The notes under the pieces were generated by a model. That model saw only the letters and a program-made list of their open reading frames with translations, searched no databases and was not told the origin of the DNA. A DNA stretch of 64,000 nt from Toxonevra muliebris (taxonomy: Eukaryota > Arthropoda > Insecta > Diptera > Pallopteridae), in the NCBI GenBank assembly GCA_963691655.1, contig OY829329.1, positions 22,495,883 to 22,559,882 on the forward strand, given 5' to 3'. Positions 1 through 9,779 of this stretch are shown in pieces (position 1 is the stretch's first letter; every line of letters begins with the position of its first letter). A program made the position numbers and the translations under genes.

Positions 1-258
1 TATAACTTTTGAAGAATTTTTCGAAGCTATATTCTTCTTGTTCATGTGTTTGGCTAGGTGTAGGCCCCCAAAGATGCTTTCTATGTAGATCTCTACTGCT
101 AAGGGCTTTCTCCCTACCAGTTCCTTCTCTTAATATAGTCATTGGCGGCAGTCTCTATTGTGAGAAGTATGAGAAGTAAAGGTGGAAGGTCTAGTAGTAT
201 CCCCATGGTTGCCGAAGGGCATGTTCTCATGGCTCCTGTGATACAGACACAGGCTTAC
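1..258 (-). pseudogene. LINE RT thumb fragment (LOA/I/R1-like)
   Basis: Read on the minus strand, this stretch encodes the phrase CITGAMRTCPSATMGILLDL followed by PPLLLILL and ETAANDY. This resembles the region just after the polymerase palm in R1/LOA/I-group non-LTR retrotransposons, where 'ITGAMRT..A.LLDLPPL' is a recurring pattern (family knowledge). A stop codon follows after about 45 residues and the frame then decays. The upstream part that should lie at higher coordinates is absent: the maT transposon begins at once, and beyond it a different LINE starts. I take this as a dead fragment cut by the window edge. The exact clade is uncertain. Confidence 0.55.
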
Positions 259-263
259 CTATA

Positions 264-289
264 CAGGGTGACAATTGTAAAGTGACGCA
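264..289 (+). repeat. Left terminal inverted repeat of the maT element
   Basis: Starts CAGGGTGACAATTGTAAAGT and is the reverse complement of 1526-1551 except for one base at position 13 of the repeat. It directly follows the TA at 262-263. It is the presumed transposase binding and cleavage site. Confidence 0.92.
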
Positions 290-418
290 AGTTTAATACT
301 CTGCAGCAAGCTTTGCCATTTACCGTTACTTTAATTTAAAAAGCAAATTCATTCATCATTGGCTTTGCTTTTAATTTCATTTGAATTTTTGTTATTACAT
401 TTTGAAATTTCCATAAAA

Positions 419-1429
419 ATGGACGAGGAAAATATTCGTCGTGAAATTATGAAATTTCATTTGGCAAATTATAGTAGCCGTCAAATTGCAAAGGCTTTAA
501 ATTTGTCAAGTCGTACGGTAGACCGAGCTATTATTCGATATAATGAAACTGGGGGTTTTGGAAATAGAGACCGGGGAAAATTTTCAACAGTTGCCACTAC
601 TGGTTTAACAGAAAAAATTCGTAAACGAATCAAGCGAAATCCAAGGCGCTCAATGAGAAAAATCGCTAAGGAAGTGGGAGTAAGCCGTGAAACAGTGCGA
701 ATCATTGCAAAATCAAAGCTTAATCTTAAGCCGTACAAGCTCCGAAAAGCTCAAGATCTGACACAAAAAAAGAAAGATTTGCGACTGCAAAGATGCAAGG
801 CGTTGCTACGCTCCTCCGTGTTAAAAAATGTTGAAAATATCTTGTTTACAGATGAAAAAATTTTCACGGTTGAACAACATTTCAATGCGCAAAATGACCG
901 AATGTGGCTAACATCATCATCGCAACAAAATAGGACTGTTGGCCGAGTTCAAAAGCCAGCTTCCGTTATGGTATGGGCTGGAGTTTCCGCTAATGCCAGA
1001 ACCCCTCTAATATTCGTTGAAGAGGGTGTTAAAATTGACCAGGTTGTTTATCGGAGCATTTTAAATGAACATGTTCTTCCCTGGGCCCAAGATACATTTG
1101 GAAATGAAAACTGGACTTTCCAGCAAGATTCTGCACCTTCCCACATGGCAAAATTAACGCAAGCATGGATAAAAGACAATTTTTCTGGATTCATAACATC
1201 TCAAGAATGGCCACCATACTCCCCAGACTTGAATCCAATGGACTACTCTATTTGGAGTATTTTAGAGAGTAAGGCTTGTGCATCTCAACACCACAGTCTG
1301 GAGTCGCTGACAAATTCATTAGAGAAAGCCTGGACTGAAATTGATCAGGAAGTCCTGCGGCGAACAGTCCTACGATTTCCGGACCGATTGAAGGCATGTG
1401 TGCAGGCTAAAGGAGGTTATATTGAATGA
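419..1429 (+). CDS. maT-family DD37D transposase, intact 336 aa
   Basis: The protein would cut and paste the surrounding element, acting in the nucleus at its terminal repeats. I chose the ATG at 419. An in-frame upstream ATG at 359 would add 20 hydrophobic residues unlike a transposase start, whereas MDEENIRREIMKFH is typical. Residues about 19-38 (SSRQIAKALNLSSRTVDRAI) and 78-98 form two helix-turn-helix segments, the paired-like DNA-binding region. The catalytic triad is visible as D145 (LFTDEKIF), D237 (FQQDSAPSH) and D275 (SPDLNPMDYSIW). Exactly 37 residues separate the last two aspartates, the signature of the maT clade known from flies and moths. Length matches the roughly 330-350 aa usual for the family. 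No stop or frameshift is seen. A classical Tc1 (DD34E) or mariner (DD34D) transposase is excluded by the spacing. Confidence 0.93.
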   Translation: MDEENIRREIMKFHLANYSSRQIAKALNLSSRTVDRAIIRYNETGGFGNRDRGKFSTVATTGLTEKIRKRIKRNPRRSMRKIAKEVGVSRETVRIIAKSKLNLKPYKLRKAQDLTQKKKDLRLQRCKALLRSSVLKNVENILFTDEKIFTVEQHFNAQNDRMWLTSSSQQNRTVGRVQKPASVMVWAGVSANARTPLIFVEEGVKIDQVVYRSILNEHVLPWAQDTFGNENWTFQQDSAPSHMAKLTQAWIKDNFSGFITSQEWPPYSPDLNPMDYSIWSILESKACASQHHSLESLTNSLEKAWTEIDQEVLRRTVLRFPDRLKACVQAKGGYIE

Positions 1430-1525
1430 GGTGGGGTTCAAATGAATGCTTATATATTCAGCAATGTTAACACTTAATTGTACTTAATGGAAGTACGTCC
1501 TTTTGAAAATAACTGCTGAAATGTG

Positions 1526-1551
1526 TGCGTCACTTTACGATTGTCACCCTG
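1526..1551 (-). repeat. Right terminal inverted repeat of the maT element
   Basis: Ends ACGATTGTCACCCTG, mirroring the left end, and is followed by TA at 1552-1553. Confidence 0.92.
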
Positions 1552-1600
1552 TAGACTAGTGTGACTAATTTAGCTCTTTAACTCTTTTTTAATTAAGTAA

Positions 1601-2500
1601 TCAGGGGGTACCCCTATGAATGCAAAGCATTGCGTTGATTGAAGAAGGAAGATAGATAAATAGTACGAGGAAAGAGGGAGAAAAAGTTTTGAACGTTTGC
1701 CTTAAATTTGGAAAGAAAAAAACGGTTGCAGGAAGCTTATTCCATATACGAGCGGTACGGCAGAGAAAAGAACTATCTCTGTAATGCGTGGTGCGTTGGG
1801 GTACCATATTCACGTGGAATGCGTGACTACCGTGACTGCTTGCAGTTCGAGTAGTTCTGGTGAGCACATGAACTGGTGGAATCAAATTCCGTATCTCAGC
1901 GGAACATCTACCATAAAAATATCAGTAGAACAGAATTCCACAAGCCACGTTTCTACGGTGCTCCAAGGAGTCAATAGAGCTGCCCATAGGTGCGAACTAT
2001 ACTTCATTTTGGGATGGTTATAGGTGGCGTAGATCATGCAGAGATCAGTATGTCTTACACCGAAAGCCGAGGCACTTGGCTGCTTCTATCGACACGCCAA
2101 AAATATGATTATTCTAAAGAACGTCACTTTGGATGGACATTCTCAGAACATCAAGAGTTACTGACTCTGCAAAAACCATGCTACCCACAACCAGGGTGTT
2201 AACTCGTTTGCGAGATAGCAGACAACGTTAGGTCTTAAGCTCGTGTTCTTGAGACCCCATTCAGAGATTGATTGAAGATCATTATTGAGCATGCCGTTTA
2301 CTCTCAATCTCCACAAAGAGTCAAGGCGTTTTGAGAAGGTGTTGTCATCTGCAAAAGAGTGAATAGGATTCCTAGTCAATGACAGAAGGTCATTGATAAA
2401 GATAAGAAAAAGGGTTGGGGAGAGGATCAAACCGTGCGGTACTCCAGGCTTAATGGCACTAACTTCCGAAGTACGGACTACATCCCAAGGTTTTTCCTCC
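1601..2500 (-). pseudogene. Non-LTR retrotransposon RT relic (CR1/Jockey-like)
   Basis: Read from about 2490 downwards on the minus strand, the translation shows the RT motif ILSPTLFLIFINDLL, preceded by a degenerate GVPHG. The motif C equivalent is FADDNT, then ISEWGLKN, LDVLRMSIQSDV and the thumb-like SSIDSLEHRRNVACGILFY. The C-terminal end is IRNLIPPVHVLTRTTRT with RDSSFLCRTARIWNKLPATV. This order is that of the palm, thumb and C-terminus of a CR1/Jockey-group ORF2. Several frameshifts and stops (around 1886-2157) break it, the endonuclease half is missing, and no poly(A) tail is visible. It is a 5'-truncated dead copy. Confidence 0.8.
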
Positions 2501-2529
2501 TAAGTTTCTGTGATTATGTCGCCTTGCTA

Positions 2530-2880
2530 ATTATATTGTCTGCATTTTTTTTTTGCTGATAATTTTTATATCTTATGGTATTCCTGGATATTTGACTTCC
2601 TATGTAACATTTATTATCGATTCATTCAGCTTTAACGGCTTCATGAGCAAAAGTTTTCTTTTCGTAGTGAACGACACTAGAGTTGTCTTGGATGGATTTA
2701 TTTTGAAATCTACCGACTTACACCGCCTTTGCGTGAGGTTAAGCCCCCTTTGAATTATACCGCAGAGTGCATCTTTCTATTTTGGCTTTGCCATAATGAC
2801 AATGTCGTCAGCATATCCTTGACAGGTTAAACCATTGTTTGTGAGTAGAATGAAAAACCACTAGGCTCTACAAAAGAGAT
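2530..2880 (-). pseudogene. LINE RT palm fragment (LOA/I-like)
   Basis: On the minus strand about 2850-2640 reads NGLTCQGYADDIVIMAKPK, a stop codon, then KDALCGIIQRGLNLTQRRC and SKTTLVSFTTKRKLL. YADD is the RT catalytic motif C, and the following amphipathic helix and KT.LV.FT.KR strand are what LOA/I/R1-group RTs show after it. The palm is preceded by no recognisable fingers and followed by no thumb, so only about 70 codons remain. It may be part of the same insertion as 3003-3404, but the order is reversed for one simple copy, which points to rearrangement. Confidence 0.7.
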
Positions 2881-3002
2881 TTGTTGTTGTTGTTTATGTG
2901 GCTGTATTCCCACTGGAAAAACATAATTTACGCCAGGGTGCCGTGTTAATATCACAATCCACGCTTGTTATTTTTGGATAAATTGAGGAAATTTATGGAA
3001 TT

Positions 3003-3404
3003 TCAAAAGCTTTCCATTCGTACGCCCCTCAACCAATTGCTCACTAGGTGGAATATATAGCCACATTCAATGTAAAGGAGCTGGGTCTTAATCTCAAAGC
3101 CAGAAATTTCATTAATGTTGTTTAAAATCGGTTTACTAAATGAGCGTAGTCTAGTTCTTGATAAATTAGGACAAGTACACAAGTAGTGGGATAGATTTTC
3201 TGTCTCTCCCTCCTCCCCGCAGCTGCGACATGTAAAGTTATATGGTAAGTTAAGCCAGACCGCATGTTCTCTCACCTTCCAATGACGCGTAAGAACAGTC
3301 GTTAGCCTAGTTATGTTAGGTCGGGATAGACCTGTTAGTTTTTTGTATATTGTAGTCGGGCCACGTTTTTCTTGACGTAGCGTAAGTGGATCTCTGTCTT
3401 GCAA
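3003..3404 (-). pseudogene. LINE ORF2 C-terminal fragment with CCHC-like knuckle
   Basis: The 133-codon open stretch contains ITRLTTVLTRHWKVREHAVW followed by CRSCGEEGETENLSHYLCTC. That is the cysteine/histidine cluster that ends ORF2 of RNase H-bearing LINEs (LOA, I and relatives), just after the RNase H domain. The beginning (DPLTLRQEKRGP) is not clearly homologous to anything I know. Similar wording (GHCGI..., then a decayed cysteine cluster) occurs on the plus strand at 17.5-17.9 kb, so a related family is present twice. No protein product is expected. Confidence 0.7.
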
Positions 3405-3625
3405 TAGAAAAATGGTGAGAAAATTTTTGAAAAAAATATAGAAAAAGTAGGTGGAAAAGGAAGGTGGACAGAGAAAAAGACAAGGAAAAAAAGAAGTGGA
3501 AGCAGAGACTTCTGGCTCTCTAAGAAAAGAGTGAAAATAGAGATGGAGGTGGAACGAGAGTCAAAAAAGGAAAAGAGAGTGAAAAGAGTAAAGGGATTTA
3601 TTTCCATTTTTGTATCTTTTTTCAA
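3405..3625. repeat. Purine-rich low-complexity tract
   Basis: The plus strand is dominated by GA, AAA and GGA words (for example GTGGAAAAGGAAGGTGGACA) for about 200 bp. No coding signal is seen. An A-run of about 17 lies shortly downstream at 3700-3716, after AATAAA near 3670. Confidence 0.75.
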
Positions 3626-3719
3626 TACTTCTGCTTACTAGCACGAGAAAAATGTGTAAAATGCACCAATAAATATATTAAAAATTTAAAAAGCTGCTAA
3701 AAAAAAAAAAAAAAATATT

Positions 3720-4860
3720 TTAACTGGTCCTCTCTTTCCACCACCTTTTTGGTTGCTACATCGTTCTCTCTTGTCACCTCCTTTCATCCCCTTCCCTATT
3801 TTCTATCTCGTCTCTCTTTTCATCTCCTACACTCCCTCTCCAACTTATTTTCTCTTTCCGCCTTCCTTCTTTTGTGTTACGTATAATGACTTGGAATTCT
3901 GTTTCAGTGCTCGGTTCTGGCAGGATATAGACTCAAAAGATTTGCCAACCCGTTCCTCTGTGGAATTGGGAAGGCCTCTAACACTAATTTAAATACTCTG
4001 CTGAAGTTTTGTGATCTGACTAATTGGTTTTTAGGGCTTGCTGATACTAGAGCAACAATGAAGCTTTCATTTATTTTTACCTTGCTTTTTTCTGTGACAT
4101 ATAACAATGGAGATGATGGTTTCAAAATGGTACTATCGTGCTGTTTTGGTTTCTCCGCTCTTAAAAAGAATCAATCAATCTTTCGTTTCTTTCTTATCAT
4201 CTACCCACTTTTCATCGCTCTCTATTTCCACCATTTTCTCTCTTTTCCACTTTTCATGTACTCTTTTTTTCCATATCCATCTTTATTTTCACTTTCTCCG
4301 TAGAGAGCTAGAAGTCTCTCTTTCCAATTATTCCTTTCCCACCTACTTTTCCACGCTCTTTTCTCTTTCTGCCCCCTTATCTCTGTGCCCCTTCTCTCTT
4401 CACACCTTCTTTTCTACATCCTCCTCATTTTCCCTTTCCCGCTATTTTATTCTTTCCATCTGTTTTTATCTTTCCTCGAAATTCTTTCTCTTCCTTCCTC
4501 CTCTTTTTGCAATACCTTCGCAATTTTCACCCTTTGTCTTTCCACCTTCTCACTTTTCACCTCTCTCTCTCTCTCCACCTCCGTCCCTTTGCCTTCCCTC
4601 CGTTTTTACCTCAATCTCTTTTTCACTTTCCTGACTCTTGATCTCCGCCGTCATCCTCTCTCTAAGTTACTTCCTTCTTATCTCTTTTGTTCTCTGTGGA
4701 TCTATTTTCTCTTCCAATTTCTTTTTCTCTCCCACTTTCTCTTTCCTGCATCCTTCCCCTCTCTCCGCCTTCACTATTTCTGTCCTCTATGTTCTCGTAA
4801 GTTTTCTTAGGCACAAAAACCTGGAAATCATTGAAGAATTCAAGCTTCTCCAGATTTTTT
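3720..4860. repeat. Pyrimidine-rich low-complexity tract, 1.1 kb
   Basis: The plus strand is built of TCTCTT, TTTCC and CCTTC words. The tract is interrupted at 3880-4170 by less biased sequence that I do not recognise. Long apparent reading frames rich in Ser, Phe and Leu here are a by-product of base composition. Confidence 0.8.
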
Positions 4861-5815
4861 GAATGAAGAACAATTGAGCATATATTAATAATGTATTTTA
4901 AGCTCTATAATATGAAGCTGAACCCGGCAATTATCTATTATAGCAAATCAATTTTTTAGTCCCTACTTCATTAACTAAAAATTTTCCCCATTCACCGTAT
5001 GTATTTATAAAAATGTAGTTCAAGATTTCTCGAAATGAATGGAGTCAAAAAAAAAAAAAAAAACGAAGACACTGGCGTTGAAAAGTCCACAATATTAAAA
5101 CAAACAAATGAAATTCGAAATTGTGAAAATGTGAAATGCCTTAAACACAATCAAAAGTTTTTCAAGCGAATGTTTGCGATTTGTTTATGGCACTGCAGAG
5201 AAATGTGCGACGAAGCAAAAGTTTCAGCAGCAACAGCAGCAAATATTGCACCAGCAGCTACAATAACTATACAAAAAAATAACAGCATCAGCATGCGTCA
5301 CTTACACACACACACACAGAAACACACACACACACTCTACTCATTTGGACAACAAAATCAAAAGAAATTCAGCAGCAACAGCAGCGAGCAGAGAGAAACA
5401 TAGATACCGGAGTACAAGAAACAGCGAAAAAGATGAAGCTAGAAAAAAAAAATGAAAATGTCATCAAATATCAAAGTGCAAAAAACAAACAAGGACACGA
5501 CGACATCCACCATTTCCAACCAGCAACGCAGTTAGGGGAAACAACAACAGCAACAGCAACTGCAACAAACAACACCTTTTGTGATGATGTTGCTGATGAT
5601 GTACATATGCTGCAGTGTTCTTGTTGCTGTTTCTGTGCTTTGTTGTTGCTGTTGCACCTGCTACAACAACAAGAAAATATTAGATAAAGAAACAGGAAAC
5701 ATTGAGATAAATAAGAAAGTTTATACACATACAAATAAAAAATAAATATGCGCTTTAATAAAAGTTGCTGCCAATGCAGCAGCAGAAGAAGAAGAAGTAG
5801 AGTGAAGAGGGGCAC
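4861..5815. other. Simple-repeat-rich non-coding DNA
   Basis: This stretch holds a 17-A run near 5047-5063, scattered CAG/CAA blocks (5225-5290, 5545-5570, 5625-5690), a (CA)n microsatellite at 5303-5336 and a GAA run at 5785-5800. This composition is typical of fly introns and untranslated regions. No open frame with recognisable similarity is present. Confidence 0.7.
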
Positions 5816-6049
5816 AAATCAAGAGTCATCAACTGGGATAGAGTAGAGAGACAACACAATGATGCAAAGAGAAAATCACCTGGACCTGAGCAACTTAAGC
5901 GTGCCCTGCAACAGAAATTAAAAATATTAAGATTTTTGCGGCTCTTTTTTGGAAACTAGAAGAGCTGATGTGGATTATGGACAGTTATGGTCGATCTTGA
6001 GAGGATCTCTCCTTTCAGCTTAGATTGACAAAAATATCGTTGAGTCCTG

Positions 6050-6640
6050 GGAAGGCTACTGCGGGTCTTTGCGTTGCAAACGTTTGGTCGTAATGGTGGA
6101 GTTGTTTTTGAGTAGACGTAGTCGTACACACTTAACACACTATTCGAGGAGTGATTTGCTTTCACTCTTGGAAGCATAGCTGTTGAATCGAAGTCGCTGA
6201 GTTGTAAGAGTTGAGTCAATCTCGTGGAACCAAATCCAAGAAATTCTCTTCTGGGTTTGTGGTCTCGAAGCTCTAGTTCAGTAGTCGTAAACGTAGAGTG
6301 GCAGACATGGAATCGGAGTTGTAGAGCTATAGTCTAGAAGCTGCAGTCTCGTTGTCGTAAACGTAGTTAAAATTAGATAGTCCTCGAGTTGAACTCGTAG
6401 AGTCGTTTTCGTTGAGTCATAGTTGTAGAGCTACAGTCGTAGACTCGCCAGCTGCTGTCGTGAAATCCAATTTGTGGAGTCGCGTAGTAGAAATCGTGGA
6501 GTTTTAGTTATTTAGTCGCCTTTAGTTTAGTCGTAGTTGAAAGGTTGAAGTCTAATAGTCTTAGATGTAGAATTGCAATCGTAGAGTCCATGTCGTGCAG
6601 CAGTCGTTGTCGTGAACTCAAATCTTACACCAGGATGTGC
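6050..6640. repeat. Degenerate short-unit array, GTCGTAG type (left block)
   Basis: The words GTCGTAG, GAGTCG, GTTGTAGAG and AGTCGTAAACGTAG recur every 10-20 bases with heavy divergence (for example TAGTCGTAGTTG near 6530 and AGAGTCGTTTTCGTTGAGTC near 6400). The same vocabulary returns at 9200-9700. It has no coding potential. Confidence 0.7.
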
Positions 6641-6743
6641 TTAGAGTTTTTATATTTTTCGTTCCAGAATAAACAATATAGAATTATTGAAAACTCCCAT
6701 GGTTGCTCAAGAATTGTGCAAGATTACACTTTACATCACCTAT

Positions 6744-7700
6744 TCATAGTATAAAAGCATAAGTCCACCGCCTTTTTGTCCTAGTGTCGCATCTATGTTG
6801 CCACTCTTTTTCGCAATCGCCGATAAGATGCTCAAGGTCGCCAGACTGTTGGTTGCGCAAGTTACAAAGTGATGCTACTATCTTTGGTTCTACTGACCAC
6901 CTCCTTGCTTTTACGCCAGAAGCTTCAACTGAGACAGTTCGGAATGTACAGCATAGCCTCAAAGAAGTAAACCTTTGCACAGATATATCCTCTTATATAT
7001 GTGATCTTCAGTTGATCACTGAGACCTATATGGGAGCAGTGTACAACAAAGATTAGATGGACGGGTTTACTTATACTAGTCAGAAGGCCCGTTATTGGTT
7101 GCTCGAGCTCGCCGATAATTGACATTAGTTTTGACAGCGAGGCAGTCACTCGTTTATTTTAAATGATCTTTGAAATTTAACCTGTGGTCTATCAGGTTGC
7201 CGAGGTACTTTTATATGTGAGCTGGACGAAATGTCGTGCCCAACATTTCTAATTGCCAGTTGTTCAACATTCCTCCGACTATTCATAATCACCGCTGGCT
7301 ATGCCTAACATATACTGTGGTCAGTTGGTATGAAGATTTTTCGTGCGGGGGTCTATCGCCTTCTGGGATAATATCGGTCTAATTAATAACATTTTCATGA
7401 ATACGTTATCTCTCATACCGAAGAGGTGTAAAATTTTCTTTCTGGGTTTTCGTTGAACAGCGGCTTTAAGAATAAGGTTTGGGATTCCGTCTAGATCTAG
7501 TGCTTTTTGCAATTTTATTCTTGCTGCTTCTCTGAGCTCTGTTTGTAACTGGCGGGATCGAATTTTCATTTCCAGGTCTTCGTTTCGCGAAATTATTTTT
7601 TGCGGGTGAGGAGGTAAAAATGTCAAACTGTCGTCACAGCTTTGGTATGCATCCACTAAAACAATCTCTTATTTTTCATTGAACTTACTTCCACCCTGGG
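6744..7700 (-). pseudogene. R1-like LINE relic 1 (RT fingers and thumb, palm missing)
   Basis: Minus strand, from high to low coordinates. About 7560-7480 reads ELREAARIKLQKALDLDGIP and NLILKAAVQ, the RT fingers 'PGLDGIPN..LK' motif of R1-type elements. About 7220-7165 reads KYLGNLIDHRLNFKDHLK, the strand after the palm. From 7149 down come TASLSKLMSIIGELEQPITG and LLTSISKPV, the R1 thumb, then decayed frames. The segment that should carry the YADD palm, between fingers and KYLG, is too short and unrecognisable, so an internal deletion is likely. Multiple frameshifts are present. It is followed on its 5' side by a second R1-like copy. Confidence 0.72.
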
Positions 7701-7748
7701 ATCGCTTTCGCAATACTTCAGGGTGCAGTTCATCTACGTCCTTATGAG

Positions 7749-8880
7749 CTAACATCGTTTCTCCTGGGTCCAATTTCCGCTTCTTTTTACACTTGCTTCG
7801 CTTATCTTGCATCGTAGTACCAATCTTCTTCGATTACCGATTACGCTGTTGGTGGTGAGTAAGCTAATCGCGTATTCCAAGCTATTTCGTTTGGATTGCC
7901 ATTTTGCACATTGAACAAATGTGTGGTCTGCGTCATCCATTTCTTCATCGCCTTATATAGAGTGGAGTTTCTCGACTTCCCATGCCGATATTTCAAGAAA
8001 ATTCGTGGCTTCACAGGAACTGTGTGAGGTAGTAGTTTACTTCGCCAAAATGTTAGCCAGCTGTTCAGGTTAGGGATTAGTTTCGATGTCCATTTTTTCA
8101 TGCCTCGGTGGTCCATAGTTCCTACCACTGACGAAAAGTCTGCAGGTTGGCATCCTGCGCTTCTGTTTGTGTGCTATTGTTCTGATTTTTTAGCTTCCAT
8201 AGCCTTTTACACTCTTGAACTTGTAGATGGGATGACACTGTTCCGCTGATGGCAAGTACTGTGACTTCCGATAATGTGCGGTAAGCAGAGGCTACCCGGA
8301 CAGCTTCTGAGCGTCCTAGGACCTCCCTTCCATTTTCGACTCTCAGCGCGTCAGTCCACAATTCACATCCATACAGTAGAGCTAGTTCGTTGTTGACATC
8401 AGCAACTTTCTTCTACTGTGTGCACGTGCCGTGTGTTTTATCTGGGCCCAGTAGGGCCATTTGGTGTTTGAGTGTTATACCCTGATAGTTCACCACTTTC
8501 TGTGCTTTGATGGTTCCGATACATACCCAGATTTCAACTTCTGCTTAGATATCCTGTTTTGTAAGTAGAAGTAGCTACATTTTTCTGCAGCCAGCTTGCG
8601 TTGCACCTCCTCGGAATCACGTGCGGTGATCACAGTCGCAATGTTGTGTGCGTAGCCGACCAGGTACCTCGATCTGCAGTATTTCGTTGTAGCTGACGTT
8701 CCAGAGTTCCGGACCGTGGATGGATCCACAGTGCTGCTCCTGACCTAATGTTTTTTTTTCGACTTCCCAGTGGTCTCATAGATGAGCTCTCGGCCACTGA
8801 GGAAGACCCACTTGAATTTTTTTAAATACTGGGATATTCGGAAGCGATTTTCCATGGCGTCCAGTAAGACTAGGTGTCTT
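7749..8880 (-). pseudogene. R1-like LINE relic 2 (RT palm to C-terminus)
   Basis: Minus strand, in order from 8880: SGRELIYETTGK and a degenerate SGAA region, then YLVGYAHNIATVITARDSEE, where the catalytic YADD has become YAHN. Then come GCELWTDALRVENGREVLGR, EAVRVASAYRTLSEVTVLAI, LIPNLNSWLTFWRSK, a decayed KYRHGKS, and finally DDADHTFVQCAKWQSKRNSL, the C-terminal His/Cys cluster. This is the full order palm, thumb and C-terminal knuckle of an R1-clade ORF2. Several frameshifts and the mutated active site show it is dead. The C-terminal end abuts relic 1, so two partial copies lie in tandem in the same orientation. Confidence 0.82.
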
Positions 8881-9199
8881 ATCGAACCCAGCCTATAATC
8901 GAACTCATGATTCGTCGGCAAACCGAAGCGTTTCCCATGTTACACTTCACTTTATTTCGATGTCCGAGACGGTTTAATTTGAACATTATTTATAAGTGCC
9001 GTTCACTTTACCATATCCAGGTTGTTGATCATATCCTTCAAAATTTCGTTGCCTAAATGCACCTCATTGTATTGTTTTGGCACACCGCCAGTCAACGGCT
9101 TATGCATTGAAGTTTTCAGTAATGACGATTAGCGCTTACCTGTAATCAAGCAGAACTGCATTTGGTAGGGCATAGCAAAAGTCATCATGTTGTATTGGA

Positions 9200-9700
9200 G
9201 CTTTCTTCCCAAATGAGGTCATCCTATAGTCGAGTTCGTGAAATTGTCTTCGTTCAGCTGTGGTCATGGAGTTGCAGTCGTTTACTCGCATTCGTTGTCA
9301 CGAAGTTGTAATTGTGGGATCGTTATCAAGGAGATGTCGCAGACTAGGAGCCATTATCGTCGGATTTGCCATCGAGGGTTCATCGTCGTGAGTTCATAGT
9401 CCTGGAGTCGAAAACGTGGAGTCAGCTTCGTTGAGTAGTCGACTAGGAGTTGTAGACATGGTGTCGTAGGCGTGGCTTCATAGCCGTTTTCGTTGAATTT
9501 TACTATAGAAGATATAGTCGTACAATCAAATTTGAAGCCGTTAGGCCGACGATACTCCTTCTTTAACTATTTGGTGAAGGCTGAGTAGTCATTGTGATGA
9601 ATTTATAATCGTAAGAGCGTAGTCCAAGCTCTCAGTTCTTAAGTAGACCCAATGTCGTCTAATCACAGTTTTGGGGTCGCCGAAAAAGTTTTAGTCGCAC
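9200..9700. repeat. Degenerate short-unit array, GTCGTAG type (right block)
   Basis: It uses the same vocabulary as 6050-6640: GAGTTGCAGTCG, CATCGTCGTGAG, GGAGTCGAAAACGTGGAGTC, GAGTAGTCGACTAGGAGTTG. I infer that one original array was split by the R1-like LINE insertions between the two blocks. Confidence 0.65.
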
Positions 9701-9779
9701 AGTCACCAAATTTGTATTTGAAATAATATACCCATGCTACTTTAAAGCAGGGTATACTTTGCAGCAGGGTACAATGTGT

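Larger units (their letters stand above)
264..1551 (+). mobile_element. Complete maT-type (DD37D) Tc1/mariner transposon
   Basis: A 1288-bp element has near-perfect terminal inverted repeats at 264-289 and 1526-1551 (25 of 26 positions match) and TA on both outer sides (262-263 and 1552-1553), the expected Tc1/mariner target duplication. One uninterrupted transposase frame fills most of the interior. The terminal sequence begins CAGGGTGACAAT. Intact ends and an intact frame suggest recent insertion, although activity cannot be judged from sequence alone. The left flank is a LINE thumb fragment. Confidence 0.93.

Noticed and set aside
4107..4810. Ser/Phe/Leu-rich frames of 140-175 codons
   Set aside because: They are explained by the pyrimidine-rich tract and have no recognisable domain.
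5035..5403. Possible Gln/Asn-rich host exon
   Set aside because: The frame is made of CAG/CAA microsatellite and a (CA)n run, without splice or conservation evidence.
9720..9775. LTR end suggested by TATACCC...GGGTATAC words
   Set aside because: It is a short local palindrome only; no second LTR, primer binding site or gag/pol trace was found nearby.
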